Shown piece by piece: positions 41,342 to 49,462 of a DNA stretch of 64,000 nucleotides. A program made the translations under genes and the position numbers. Each line of letters begins with the position of its first letter. Position 1 is the first letter of the stretch. The stretch covers positions 286,218-350,217 of the forward strand of contig NZ_JAANOQ010000003.1 of NCBI RefSeq assembly GCF_011305415.1. The letters run 5' to 3'. This DNA is from Flavobacterium bernardetii (lineage in GTDB: Bacteria; Bacteroidota; Bacteroidia; Flavobacteriales; Flavobacteriaceae). The notes beneath the pieces are model-generated. The model worked only from the letters and a program-made list of their open reading frames with translations, was not told the DNA's origin and made no database searches.

Positions 41342-42532
41342 ATGAAAGACAAATTTTATCCTCTTTTTTTATCCTGTACTTTTTTAGGAGCTTTGGGAGA
41401 ATATATGGCACTTACTACTTTAAGTTGGTATTTATTAGAAACCTATTCCGTTGTTGCAATATTGGGTCAAGTCCTTTCTTTTCGAGTTTTTCCACGATTC
41501 TTTATGGGATTTATAGGAGGTTATTGGGCAGACATTTACGATAGAAAGAAGATGATCATACTTGTTTATGCGGGAATTATGCTTATGTCTTTTATTCAAA
41601 CCATTTTAGTTTCAACAATTTTAAAACCACATTGGTTCTTGCTTGCAATGGCACTCTTTATGAGAAGCATATTTGATGGCGCTGAACCCAGTATTCGAAA
41701 TGCAATTTTACCAGATTTAGTCAAAAAAGAAGCCATTACAAAGGCAGTCGGATTTTACGCAACAGGATTAAATTTAGCAGCCATTTTAGCACCTATATTG
41801 GCTTCGCTTATGATATTGAAATGGGACATTAAATATGTCTTTTGGATCGATTTATGTTTTCAAATTCCCTCGTTTATAGTGCTGTTTTTTATTCCAAAGA
41901 TTACGCATATAAAACAAAATGTTCAAAGAATTTCTATTGTAAAGTCATACAAAGAAGTAATTGCCTTTGTGTATAAATCCCCTATTCTATTCAATTGTGT
42001 AAAGACAAGTATATTGATGATGCTTTTACTATTTCCCTTTGGAGCAATGCTTTCTATATATGTAAAAGAGGGCTTAGGATTGGGTGTAAAAGAATTTGGA
42101 ATAATTTCAGGAATTGAATCTGGAGGGGCTGTTTTGGCTGGCATTTTTTTATCAAGAATCTTTGGCAGTTCCGATAAAAAAACAATGCAATGGTATCTAT
42201 TAGCATTTTTCTCTGGAGTTATATTGATTACATTTTACTTTAAACTACCTCAGTTCCTTTTCTATTTTTTAATCTTTCTTTTTGGATTTCTTACACAATC
42301 ATTTAGAAGTATGAGTCGAATAATTTTTCAAAAGAATGCTCCGGATTTAATACGAGGAAAATTAATGTCAATTATCATTGCCGATAGCGGATTCGTTTCG
42401 TTGGGCTTACTAGTGTTTACAAGATTAGCTACTAAAACAGATATCTTTTTAGCAACACTCACAATGGGTGTTTTAATTTGTCTGATTATGCTAGTTAAAA
42501 TTGTAAAATCAGAAAGAATGATGGTTAAATAA
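41342..42532 (+). CDS. MFS transporter, probable siderophore exporter
   Basis: This 396-residue protein has 10-12 membrane helices. A loop 2-3 motif reads GGYWADIYDRKKMII (about 60-74), close to the G-x-x-x-D-R-x-G-R signature of the major facilitator superfamily. It is translationally linked to the NIS synthetase (1-nt gap). By position it resembles PvsC-type exporters and should carry the finished siderophore out of the cytoplasm. Confidence 0.88.
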   Translation: MKDKFYPLFLSCTFLGALGEYMALTTLSWYLLETYSVVAILGQVLSFRVFPRFFMGFIGGYWADIYDRKKMIILVYAGIMLMSFIQTILVSTILKPHWFLLAMALFMRSIFDGAEPSIRNAILPDLVKKEAITKAVGFYATGLNLAAILAPILASLMILKWDIKYVFWIDLCFQIPSFIVLFFIPKITHIKQNVQRISIVKSYKEVIAFVYKSPILFNCVKTSILMMLLLFPFGAMLSIYVKEGLGLGVKEFGIISGIESGGAVLAGIFLSRIFGSSDKKTMQWYLLAFFSGVILITFYFKLPQFLFYFLIFLFGFLTQSFRSMSRIIFQKNAPDLIRGKLMSIIIADSGFVSLGLLVFTRLATKTDIFLATLTMGVLICLIMLVKIVKSERMMVK

Positions 42533-42614
42533 TTATTTTTTTTCTAAATTTTAATAATAAAGTTGAGTAAAAAATTAACTAAATCTCATTTTACTTCTTC
42601 TAAATATGTAAAAA

Positions 42615-43745
42615 ATGTCTTTCAAAAAACTTATTAAAAAAACACATCTTTGGCTAGGATTAGCAACTGGAATTATCGTTTTTATAATTTCCATAACGGG
42701 CTGTCTTTTTGTTTTTCAAAAAGAAATATCTGACATATACTACAAGGATACTTTCTTTATTGCTCCGCAAAGTACTAAAAAAATAGCAGTTACCAAACTA
42801 AAAGAAATCGCAGATAAAACATTATCTACACCATCAACTCGTATAACAATATACAAAGAAAAAAATCGGGCTTGGGAATTTATGGTTTACAAATCAGGTG
42901 ATGAAGATGCAAACACTTGGTTTGGAACAGTCAAAACATACAAATCCGTTTTCATCAACCCATATACAGGAGCTGTTACAGGCAATATAAATTATAAATA
43001 CAATTTCTTTATTATTGTCGAAATGCTACATTATTGTCTTTTGATAAACCGTCAAATTGGAGAACCCATTGTAGCCTATAGTACACTAATATTTGTAATT
43101 ATGCTCATTACAGGCATTATTCTATGGTGGCCAAAAAATAAAGCTGCTGCAAAACAACGCTTTTGGTTTCGATGGAAAGACACAACAAAGTTTAAACGCA
43201 AAAATTATGATGTCCATAATATTTTAGGCTTTTATACAATGTTCATTACCTTAATACTAGCATTAACAGGAATGATTTTCTCTATACAATGGTTTCAGGC
43301 AACAGTTTATGTCATTCTATCAGAATCCATAACACCCCCAGAACAAATAGAAAAACTATCCGATACAACCTTGGTTTCATTAAAACAGCCTTTAGATATT
43401 GCACTAAATAGCGCTAAAATTAAAATTCCAGATGCAAATCGTTACAGCTTGATTCCACCAGAAAAAAGGAGTGATGTAATCAGAATTTATGGATTTAGAG
43501 GAGAAGAAGTAGGTTATAATGAAGATGAAATTCAGTTCGACCAATACTCCGGCAAGCAATTACACCGATCTAATTATGAAAATAAAAACAACGGCGAAAA
43601 ACTCATTGCTATGAATTATGATATTCATACAGGTATAATTTTAGGACTCCCCGGAAAAATATTGGCTTTTTTAGCCAGTCTTGTTGCGGCAAGTTTACCA
43701 ATAACAGGTTTTATGATTTGGTGGGGGAGGAAAAATAAAAAATGA
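42615..43745 (+). CDS. PepSY-associated membrane protein, possible ferrisiderophore reductase
   Basis: This 376-residue protein has four membrane helices (about 12-35, 150-170, 200-225, 345-372) and a large extracytoplasmic domain, the layout of PepSY_TM proteins. KKTHLWLGLATGIIVF, ITGIILWWP, DVHNILGFYTMFI and DIHTGIILGLPGKILAFLASL are typical. Relatives such as FpvG or PiuB sit with ferric siderophore uptake genes and take part in iron reduction. It follows the exporter after 82 nt and is the last gene of the island. The reductase role is inferred from family and context. Confidence 0.85.
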   Translation: MSFKKLIKKTHLWLGLATGIIVFIISITGCLFVFQKEISDIYYKDTFFIAPQSTKKIAVTKLKEIADKTLSTPSTRITIYKEKNRAWEFMVYKSGDEDANTWFGTVKTYKSVFINPYTGAVTGNINYKYNFFIIVEMLHYCLLINRQIGEPIVAYSTLIFVIMLITGIILWWPKNKAAAKQRFWFRWKDTTKFKRKNYDVHNILGFYTMFITLILALTGMIFSIQWFQATVYVILSESITPPEQIEKLSDTTLVSLKQPLDIALNSAKIKIPDANRYSLIPPEKRSDVIRIYGFRGEEVGYNEDEIQFDQYSGKQLHRSNYENKNNGEKLIAMNYDIHTGIILGLPGKILAFLASLVAASLPITGFMIWWGRKNKK

Positions 43746-43870
43746 ATGAACAATGTATATTAACACAAGGAAACTAAAATTTATAAACGGTATTCACTTG
43801 TTTTAGTTACCTAAAACTTTCTATTAATATATTTTCTTAAATCCGCAAATCCAAAGAACTAAAGTTTTTT

Positions 43871-43991
43871 GACTGCCCCAAAAAGTTTGGACAAATTTAT
43901 AATCAAATTTAAACAAAATGAGCCCGATACAATATCGAGCTCATTATTATCAAAATTAATTATAAATTTGTCCAAACTTTTGGGTTCAGTC
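43871..43991. mobile_element. MITE-like element with 34-bp terminal inverted repeats
   Basis: The left end (43871-43904, starting GACTGCCCCAAAAAGTTTGG) and the reverse complement of the right end (43958-43991, starting GACTGAACCCAAAAGTTTGG) agree at about 30 of 34 positions. The centre has no ORF. It contains a near-perfect hairpin, ATGAGCCCGATA and TATCGAGCTCAT around CAA (43918-43944). The ends resemble the TGA-CTGCCCC ends of IS3-family elements. The duplicated glsA segment starts 2-3 nt after its right end. Confidence 0.78.
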
Positions 43992-43992
43992 T

Positions 43993-44037
43993 AAAATTGT
44001 AGCCTTTTTATTTATATTTGCTTATAAAGTCAGCCAA
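43993..44037 (+). promoter_or_regulatory. Duplicated glsA leader with -7 box and half terminator
   Basis: From about 43994 the sequence repeats the region before glsA copy 1: the right half of the terminator (AAATTGTAGCC plus T residues), the -7 box TATATTTG (44013-44020) and GCTTATAAAGTCAGC. It differs by one T fewer in the T-run and a CA for AA near the start codon. The left half of the terminator is absent. Confidence 0.88.
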
Positions 44038-44949
44038 ATGAACTATCAGCAAATCCTTGAAGAAATATACTTACAATCTAAATCACTACCAATAATAGGT
44101 AATATCGCTACAACTATCCCAGAATTAGCGAATGTAAATCCAGATAAATTTGGAATTTGCCTTACAACTATTGACGGAAAAGAGTTTAGTGTTGGTGATA
44201 GTAATGAAAAGTTTTCCATACAATCTGTTTCAAAAGCTTTATCGGTAACTTTAGCTTTTTCTCATTTGGGTGAAAAAATTTGGGAACGAGTAGGAGTAGA
44301 ACCTTCAGGAAATCCTTTTAATTCTTTAGTTCAGTTAGAATACGAAAAAGGAATTCCGAGAAATCCATTTATTAACGCAGGCGCTTTAGTCATTGCAGAT
44401 ATGTTGGTTTCTTGTTTAGAAAATCCAAAAGAAGAATTTTTACATTTTATCAGAGAAATTTCAGGATGTGATACGATTAATTACAATTTAAAAGTTGCCC
44501 AATCTGAAAAAGATACTGGTTTTAGAAATGCCGCTTTAACCAATTTTTTAAAATCGTTTGGAAATATTAATAACGATGTGGATAAAGTTTTAGATTTCTA
44601 TTTTCATCAATGTTCTGTTGAAATGACGTGTAAAGAATTAGCCGATGCTTTCTTTTTCTTAGCGAATGAAGGCATTTCAAAAAATGGAAAACAAATTTTA
44701 ACTTCTAGTCAAGCCAAAAGAATAAACGCCTTAATGCAAACTTGCGGATTTTATGACGAATCAGGAGAATTCACTTATAAAGTAGGTTTGCCAGGAAAAA
44801 GTGGAATTGGTGGTGGAATTGCCGCGGTTTTACCGAAACAATTTTCTGTCGCCACATGGAATCCAAGATTAAACGAAAAAGGAAATTCCGAATTAGGCAT
44901 GTACGCTTTAGAACAATTGACTACGAAAACAGGAATGTCAATTTTTTAA
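44038..44949 (+). CDS. glsA: Glutaminase (copy 2)
   Basis: This 303-residue paralogue of the gene at 34800-35711 differs by few residues (for example MNYQQ for MNCQQ, TTIDGKEF for TSIDGNVF, AFSHLG for AFSHFG). It keeps S63-x-x-K66 and all family motifs, so it should be active. At DNA level, differences cluster in the first 250 bp, and the rest is nearly identical, which fits recent duplication or gene conversion. Its downstream flank (lipoprotein gene, then cphA) probably represents the original right flank of glsA. Confidence 0.95.
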   Translation: MNYQQILEEIYLQSKSLPIIGNIATTIPELANVNPDKFGICLTTIDGKEFSVGDSNEKFSIQSVSKALSVTLAFSHLGEKIWERVGVEPSGNPFNSLVQLEYEKGIPRNPFINAGALVIADMLVSCLENPKEEFLHFIREISGCDTINYNLKVAQSEKDTGFRNAALTNFLKSFGNINNDVDKVLDFYFHQCSVEMTCKELADAFFFLANEGISKNGKQILTSSQAKRINALMQTCGFYDESGEFTYKVGLPGKSGIGGGIAAVLPKQFSVATWNPRLNEKGNSELGMYALEQLTTKTGMSIF

Positions 44950-44969
44950 TTTTTAAAATGTTAAATATC

Positions 44970-45476
44970 ATGAAATCAACAATTCACGAATACCAAAAAA
45001 ACAATATTTTAGTTGTGAGTAAAACATTAATTTTAAGTTTAAGTTTAGTTTTATTTTTATCATTTAGTTGTAATAATAGCGATGACAGCCAACCTACTAC
45101 TAATGCTATAACTCCAATAACTCCAATCTTAATTGGTAAGAATAGCATTTCAGATCCAAGTACACCATTGCAGAATGTTCTAATTAATAATCAAACACAA
45201 TGGGATGCGCTTTTAATATCAATGAATGAGTTTAATAACGTTTCAGCTACTTTTACAGAAACAAATATTGATTTTAACAGCTTTGATATAATTGCAGTAT
45301 TTAGAAATCCAATTTCTAATAGCACCTCTACAGTAGATATTACAAATGTTGTTGAAAATCAATCGAATAGAGTTGTATCTGTACAAAATTTAACTAATGG
45401 TATCAGTTCAGATGTTTCCCAACCATTTCATATTGTAAAAATACCAAAATCAACAAAACCAGTAGTTTTTCAATAA
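44970..45476 (+). CDS. Lipoprotein with PrcB_C-like domain
   Basis: This 168-residue protein has an unusually long basic N-region, then a lipoprotein signal LSLVLFLSFSC, so it should be exported and lipidated at about residue 34. The mature part ends in SQPFHIVKIPKSTKPVVF and contains INNQTQWDALL and FDIIAVF. This pattern resembles PrcB C-terminal (protease complex subunit PrcB) domains, although their usual GG-Y motif is missing. The ATG at 44970 is chosen over one at 44958, because both lie just after glsA copy 2 and the former gives a shorter signal. The function is unknown. Confidence 0.6.
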   Translation: MKSTIHEYQKNNILVVSKTLILSLSLVLFLSFSCNNSDDSQPTTNAITPITPILIGKNSISDPSTPLQNVLINNQTQWDALLISMNEFNNVSATFTETNIDFNSFDIIAVFRNPISNSTSTVDITNVVENQSNRVVSVQNLTNGISSDVSQPFHIVKIPKSTKPVVFQ

Positions 45477-45483
45477 AGTTAAA

Positions 45484-45519
45484 TCAACGCTATCGGTAAC
45501 TGGAATGTCGATTTTTTAA
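45484..45519 (+). pseudogene. Possible scar of a third glsA copy
   Basis: CTATCGGTAACT (about 45490-45501) resembles the glsA coding sequence near 44240. It is joined directly to GGAATGTCGATTTTTTAA (45502-45519), which matches the last 18 nt of both glsA genes with one change. An internally deleted glsA copy is the simplest explanation, but the match is short. Confidence 0.45.
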
Positions 45520-45525
45520 ATAAGA

Positions 45526-45558
45526 AGACCTGACAGGTTTTTAAAACCTGTCAGGTCT
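45526..45558. terminator. Bidirectional terminator between lipoprotein gene and cphA
   Basis: AGACCTGACAGGTTT (45526-45540) and its perfect reverse complement (45544-45558) form a 15-bp stem with a TTA loop. It lies between convergent genes. The ACCTGACAGGT core is a repeat I recognise from many Flavobacterium intergenic regions. Confidence 0.85.
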
Positions 45559-45586
45559 GAATAAAATAATTATATTGATTTGCTTT

Positions 45587-48211
45587 TTAAGCTTTACTTT
45601 CCTCGTTTTCTTTATCCAAATAATCTTGAACCGTCTCAATGGCGTTATCAATCACGTCACTTAAAGCAGTAATAAAACTGCCGTCTTCAGCATTATCCAT
45701 AGCGTGTTTTAAAGCTTCTACTTCTGCAGTTATTATTTCTGTTGTTACATTTCTGCCACTTTCTGCAATTCCAGCTAAAATTAAACCGTTAATTTCTTCT
45801 TCTGTTCTACCACGTAAATGCTTTTCTTGTCGAATAATAATATGATCGAACATTCTTCCTGCGATTTTCGCACATTCTTTAATGTCTTCATCACGTCTGT
45901 CACCGACTCCAGCAATAATTCCGATTTTTTTGGTTGCAGAAACACTTTCTAAATATTCCTCAATTCCTCTGTAACCAGAAGGATTGTGTGCAAAATCAAT
46001 CAAGACTTTAAATTTATTAAAATCGAAGATATTCATTCTTCCAGGTGTTTGAGCTGCACTTGGAACAAATGTTTGTAACGATAAACTAATATCTTCCGTT
46101 TTGAAACCTTGTAAATAAGCGGCTAAAGTGGCTGCTAGTACATTTGCAATCATAAATCTGGCTTTTCCACCTAAAGTTAATGGCACATGAGTTGCTTTTT
46201 CAACACGAATTTTCCATTCTCCTTTTTTAATAGTGATGAAACCATTTTCGTAAACGGCTACAATTTTACCTTCTTTTGCTAATCTTAATGCCGTCGCATT
46301 ATTTTCATCTAAACTGAAATAAGCAATATTGCAGCTTAAATCATTTGCAATTTTCATGCAATATTCATCTTCTGCATTTAAAACTGCCCAACCATCTTTT
46401 TTGATACTTTTAACAACGGTAGCTTTTACACGAGCTAAATCGTCTAAAGTATGAATATCAGCTAAACCTAAATGATCTTCTTGAATATTCGTAATAATTC
46501 CAATATCGCAACGAGAAAAACCTAAACCAGCTCTTAAAATTCCACCACGAGCCGTTTCTAAAACAGCAAATTCTACGGTTGGATCTTTTAAAATATATTC
46601 TGCAGAAATTGGTCCGGTGGTATCACCTTTTTCCATCAAATGATTTTGAACATAAATTCCATCGGATGTGGTAAATCCAACGCGATACCCATTATTTTTA
46701 ACAATATGTGCTAATAATCGGGTAGTAGTGGTTTTGCCATTTGTACCTGTTACAGCAATAATTGGAATTCTACTTGGTTTTCCTTGCGGATATAACATGT
46801 CAATTACTGGAGCTGCCACGTTTCTTGGTAAACCTTCAGAAGGTGCCAAATGCATACGAAATCCTGGAGCAGCGTTGACTTCTAAAATACAACCCCCATT
46901 TTCTTTTAACGGTTGTGTTAAATTTTCAGCCATAATATCTACACCACAAACATCTAAACCAATCACACGAGAAATGCGTTCGCAAAGGAAAATATTTTCT
47001 GGATGCATCATGTCTGTCACATCTACAGAAGTTCCACCTGTACTTAAATTCGCAGTCGATTTTAAATAAACTACTTCTTCTTTTTTAGGAACCGTTTCTA
47101 AGGTATACCCTAATTTTTCTAATAAATCTGTAGTATCTCTGTCGACATCTATTTGAGTTAAGACATTTTCGTGTCCGTAACCTCTTCTTGGATCTTTATT
47201 GGTTTCGTCAATTAATTCTTGAATCGTATTTGTTCCGTTTCCTTTTACGTGTGCCGGTTCGCGTTTTGCAGCTGCGACCAATTTATTATCGATAATTAAA
47301 ACTCTAAAATCGAAACCAGTGATAAATTTTTCTACAATTACTCTTCGACTATAATTTTTCGCATAAGCCAAACCTGCTACTGCATCTTCTCTGTTTTTTA
47401 CATTAATAGAGGCGCCTTTTCCATGATTTCCATCTAAAGGTTTGATTACAATTGGGAAACCTATTTTTCTAATTACAGCATCTAAATCTTCTTCATCTAC
47501 ACAAATCCCACCACTAGCCACAGGAATTGACGCATTTCCTAACATGCGTTTCGTTTCTTCTTTGTTGCAAGCAATATCTACGGCGATGTTACTGGTTTTA
47601 CAAGTAATTGTCGCTTGAAAACGCATTTGATTCACACCATAACCTAATTGTACAAGTGAATTGGTTCCTAAACGAATCCATGGAATATCTCTTGCAACGG
47701 CTTCTTCTACGATACTTCCAGTTGAAGGTCCTAAACGAACACGTTCTCGGATTTCGCGCATTTTTTGAATATCAGCTTCATAATCATAAGGTGTTCCGGC
47801 GATTAAAGCTTCTGCAATGGCAACGGCACTTTCTGCAGCAAACATTCCAACGTTTTCTTCAGTATAACTAAAAACTACATTATATATACCAGGTGTTTTG
47901 GTTTCTCGAGTTCTTCCGAAACCGGTTTCCATTCCTGCAAGGGTTTGAATTTCTAAAGCAATGTGTTCAATCACATGTCCCATCCAAGTGCCACGTTCGA
48001 CACGAGAGAAAAATCCACCACGACAACCTTCAGAACAACGGTGTTCAATCATAGTAGGAAACATAGCTTCAATACGTTCGCGAAAACCTTCAATTTTATT
48101 AGTTGGAAATTGTTCCATTTCCTCTAAATCAAGGCGCATTTGGATTAACTTTTTACGTTGAACACTCCAGATGTTAGGTCCGCGAAGGGCTTGAATTTTA
48201 TCGATTTTCAT
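45587..48211 (-). CDS. cphA: Cyanophycin synthetase
   Basis: CphA polymerises aspartate and arginine into the storage polymer cyanophycin, using ATP. The 874-residue protein starts MKIDKIQALRGPNIWSVQRKK at 48211; a longer in-frame extension upstream lacks homology. It has an N-terminal specificity region, an ATP-grasp domain (about 170-470) with VIKPLDGNHGKGASINV, and a Mur-ligase-like domain with P-loop TGTNGKTTTTR (about 486-496), then AHNPSGYRGIEEYL. The length matches cyanobacterial CphA1. It is divergent from cphB-iaaA, the degradation genes. Confidence 0.96.
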   Translation of the reverse strand: MKIDKIQALRGPNIWSVQRKKLIQMRLDLEEMEQFPTNKIEGFRERIEAMFPTMIEHRCSEGCRGGFFSRVERGTWMGHVIEHIALEIQTLAGMETGFGRTRETKTPGIYNVVFSYTEENVGMFAAESAVAIAEALIAGTPYDYEADIQKMREIRERVRLGPSTGSIVEEAVARDIPWIRLGTNSLVQLGYGVNQMRFQATITCKTSNIAVDIACNKEETKRMLGNASIPVASGGICVDEEDLDAVIRKIGFPIVIKPLDGNHGKGASINVKNREDAVAGLAYAKNYSRRVIVEKFITGFDFRVLIIDNKLVAAAKREPAHVKGNGTNTIQELIDETNKDPRRGYGHENVLTQIDVDRDTTDLLEKLGYTLETVPKKEEVVYLKSTANLSTGGTSVDVTDMMHPENIFLCERISRVIGLDVCGVDIMAENLTQPLKENGGCILEVNAAPGFRMHLAPSEGLPRNVAAPVIDMLYPQGKPSRIPIIAVTGTNGKTTTTRLLAHIVKNNGYRVGFTTSDGIYVQNHLMEKGDTTGPISAEYILKDPTVEFAVLETARGGILRAGLGFSRCDIGIITNIQEDHLGLADIHTLDDLARVKATVVKSIKKDGWAVLNAEDEYCMKIANDLSCNIAYFSLDENNATALRLAKEGKIVAVYENGFITIKKGEWKIRVEKATHVPLTLGGKARFMIANVLAATLAAYLQGFKTEDISLSLQTFVPSAAQTPGRMNIFDFNKFKVLIDFAHNPSGYRGIEEYLESVSATKKIGIIAGVGDRRDEDIKECAKIAGRMFDHIIIRQEKHLRGRTEEEINGLILAGIAESGRNVTTEIITAEVEALKHAMDNAEDGSFITALSDVIDNAIETVQDYLDKENEESKA

Positions 48212-48330
48212 TTTGGTGTGATATTTTGTAATGAATTTTGTTAAAAATAGGGATTTTTTGTTATTGTGAAATGTTTTTATTGAGAATATTTTAAGCAAAT
48301 GTCTTAAGAAATTGATTTTTTGTATTTTAA

Positions 48331-48417
48331 CCCCGATAGGAACGATATCCTTTTATTTTTTGTTGCCTGAGGCTCTCGAAGGCAACAAAAAATAAAAGAT
48401 TTAACGGATAGCGCGAC
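48331..48417. repeat. Dispersed hairpin repeat, copy 1
   Basis: CCCCGATAGGAACGATATCC is followed by a perfect 17-bp stem (48351-48367 with 48381-48397) and then AACGGATAGCGCGACA. Copy 2 at 62899-62971 (reverse strand) has the same outer blocks with a different stem. It occupies the cphA-cphB divergent spacer. The whole spacer is 290 bp, and no strong promoter was identified in it. Confidence 0.8.
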
Positions 48418-48501
48418 AATTGTTGAAAAGTATAAGATAAGTTTTGCTTCATAAAAAGAAAATTGATTTGCTTTAATTAAGTTTTTGGCTATTTTTACCA
48501 A

Positions 48502-49374
48502 ATGAATATACAAGGTAAATTAGTCATAATTGGCGGTGCGGTTGATAAAGGGAGTTTTACTGAAACCGATTTGGATAAAAATGCAAGTAATAATTTAAAC
48601 TTTTTTGAAAGAGGAATTTTAAAGAGAATTATTGACGAATCTAAGCATAAAAATGAATCAAGAATTGAAGTAATTACTACAGCTTCAACGATTCCTAGAG
48701 AAATCGGTCCAGAATATGTGAAAGCTTTAAACTTTTTAGGTGCAACTAATGTTGATGTACTTCATATAGAAAGAAGAAAGCAGGCTTCGGATCCAGAAGT
48801 TTTAGAAAGATTAAAAGCGGCAGATGTAGTTATGTTTACTGGTGGAGATCAATTGCGATTGACATCAATGCTTGGTGGAACTGCTTTTGACGATATGTTA
48901 ATTAACAAATATAGAAACGAAGATTTTATATACGCTGGAACTTCCGCTGGAGCTGCAGCAGCATCAAACAATATGATTTATCAAGGAAGTAGTAGTGAAG
49001 CTTTATTAAAAGGTGAAGTGAAAATTACTTCGGGATTAGGTTTAATTGATGGTGTAATTATCGATACCCATTTTGTACAACGCGGAAGAATTGGACGTTT
49101 GTTTCAAGCGGTTGTTGGAAATCCGAAAGTTTTAGGAATTGGTTTAGGAGAAGATACAGGTTTACTGATAACTAACGGTAAACAAATGGAAGCTATTGGT
49201 TCAGGACTTGTTATTTTAGTGGACGGAAGAGAAATAAAAGATACAAACTTGACTCAAATTGAATTAGGTGAACCGATTTCTATTAATCATTTAGTGACAC
49301 ACGTTATGAGTAAAAACGATACCTTTAATTTGGATACGTTTAGAATGACGATTCAGAGTTCGCAATACGTTTAA
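48502..49374 (+). CDS. cphB: Cyanophycinase
   Basis: CphB is a serine peptidase that cuts cyanophycin into beta-Asp-Arg dipeptides. The 290-residue protein starts MNIQGKLVIIGGAVDKGSF. It has FTGGDQLRL, the nucleophile S148 in GTSAGA, and DTHFVQRGRIGRL with catalytic histidine. The family length is typical. It is the first gene of the degradation side, followed by iaaA after 87 nt, and is divergent from cphA. Confidence 0.95.
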   Translation: MNIQGKLVIIGGAVDKGSFTETDLDKNASNNLNFFERGILKRIIDESKHKNESRIEVITTASTIPREIGPEYVKALNFLGATNVDVLHIERRKQASDPEVLERLKAADVVMFTGGDQLRLTSMLGGTAFDDMLINKYRNEDFIYAGTSAGAAAASNNMIYQGSSSEALLKGEVKITSGLGLIDGVIIDTHFVQRGRIGRLFQAVVGNPKVLGIGLGEDTGLLITNGKQMEAIGSGLVILVDGREIKDTNLTQIELGEPISINHLVTHVMSKNDTFNLDTFRMTIQSSQYV

Positions 49375-49387
49375 TTAGGTTTAAGGG

Positions 49388-49462
49388 AAAAGGGAAAAGG
49401 CAAAAGTTGAAAAACTTTATTCTAGTTTCTTTAAACCAACACCTATAACCCAATACCTAAAA
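49388..49462. repeat. Two heptamer arrays between cphB and iaaA
   Basis: A purine-rich array (AAAAGGG, AAAAGGC, AAAAGTT, GAAAAAC; 49388-49415) and a C-rich array (ACCAACA, CCTATAA, CCCAATA, CCTAAAA; 49435-49462) share the 7-bp period. The first uses the same units as 126-160; the second is like 554-588. The second runs into the iaaA start codon. Confidence 0.6.

Noticed and set aside
43746..43868. A gene or terminator after the PepSY gene
   Set aside because: No ORF is present. The AACTAAAA/TTTTAGTT pairing has a loop of more than 20 nt and no T-tract.
35712..44037. Classical composite transposon or integrative element with an integrase
   Set aside because: The two edge elements have different ends, and no integrase, relaxase, tRNA or att-like site is present. 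Only the glsA repeats could support excision.
44856..44969. Start of the lipoprotein gene inside glsA copy 2
   Set aside because: This part is out-of-frame glsA sequence. The lipoprotein signal is reached from the ATG at 44970.
46668..47069. 133-codon frame on the plus strand opposite cphA
   Set aside because: It is antisense to the conserved ATP-grasp and Mur domains, with no recognisable family and no promoter.
48212..48298. N-terminal extension of cphA
   Set aside because: The extension has no similarity to CphA, which begins MKIDKIQALRGPNIW, and it is low-complexity.
49388..49462. CRISPR-like or tRNA-like structure in the cphB-iaaA spacer
   Set aside because: The repeats are 7 bp and contiguous without spacers, and there is no cloverleaf. 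They are simple heptamer arrays.
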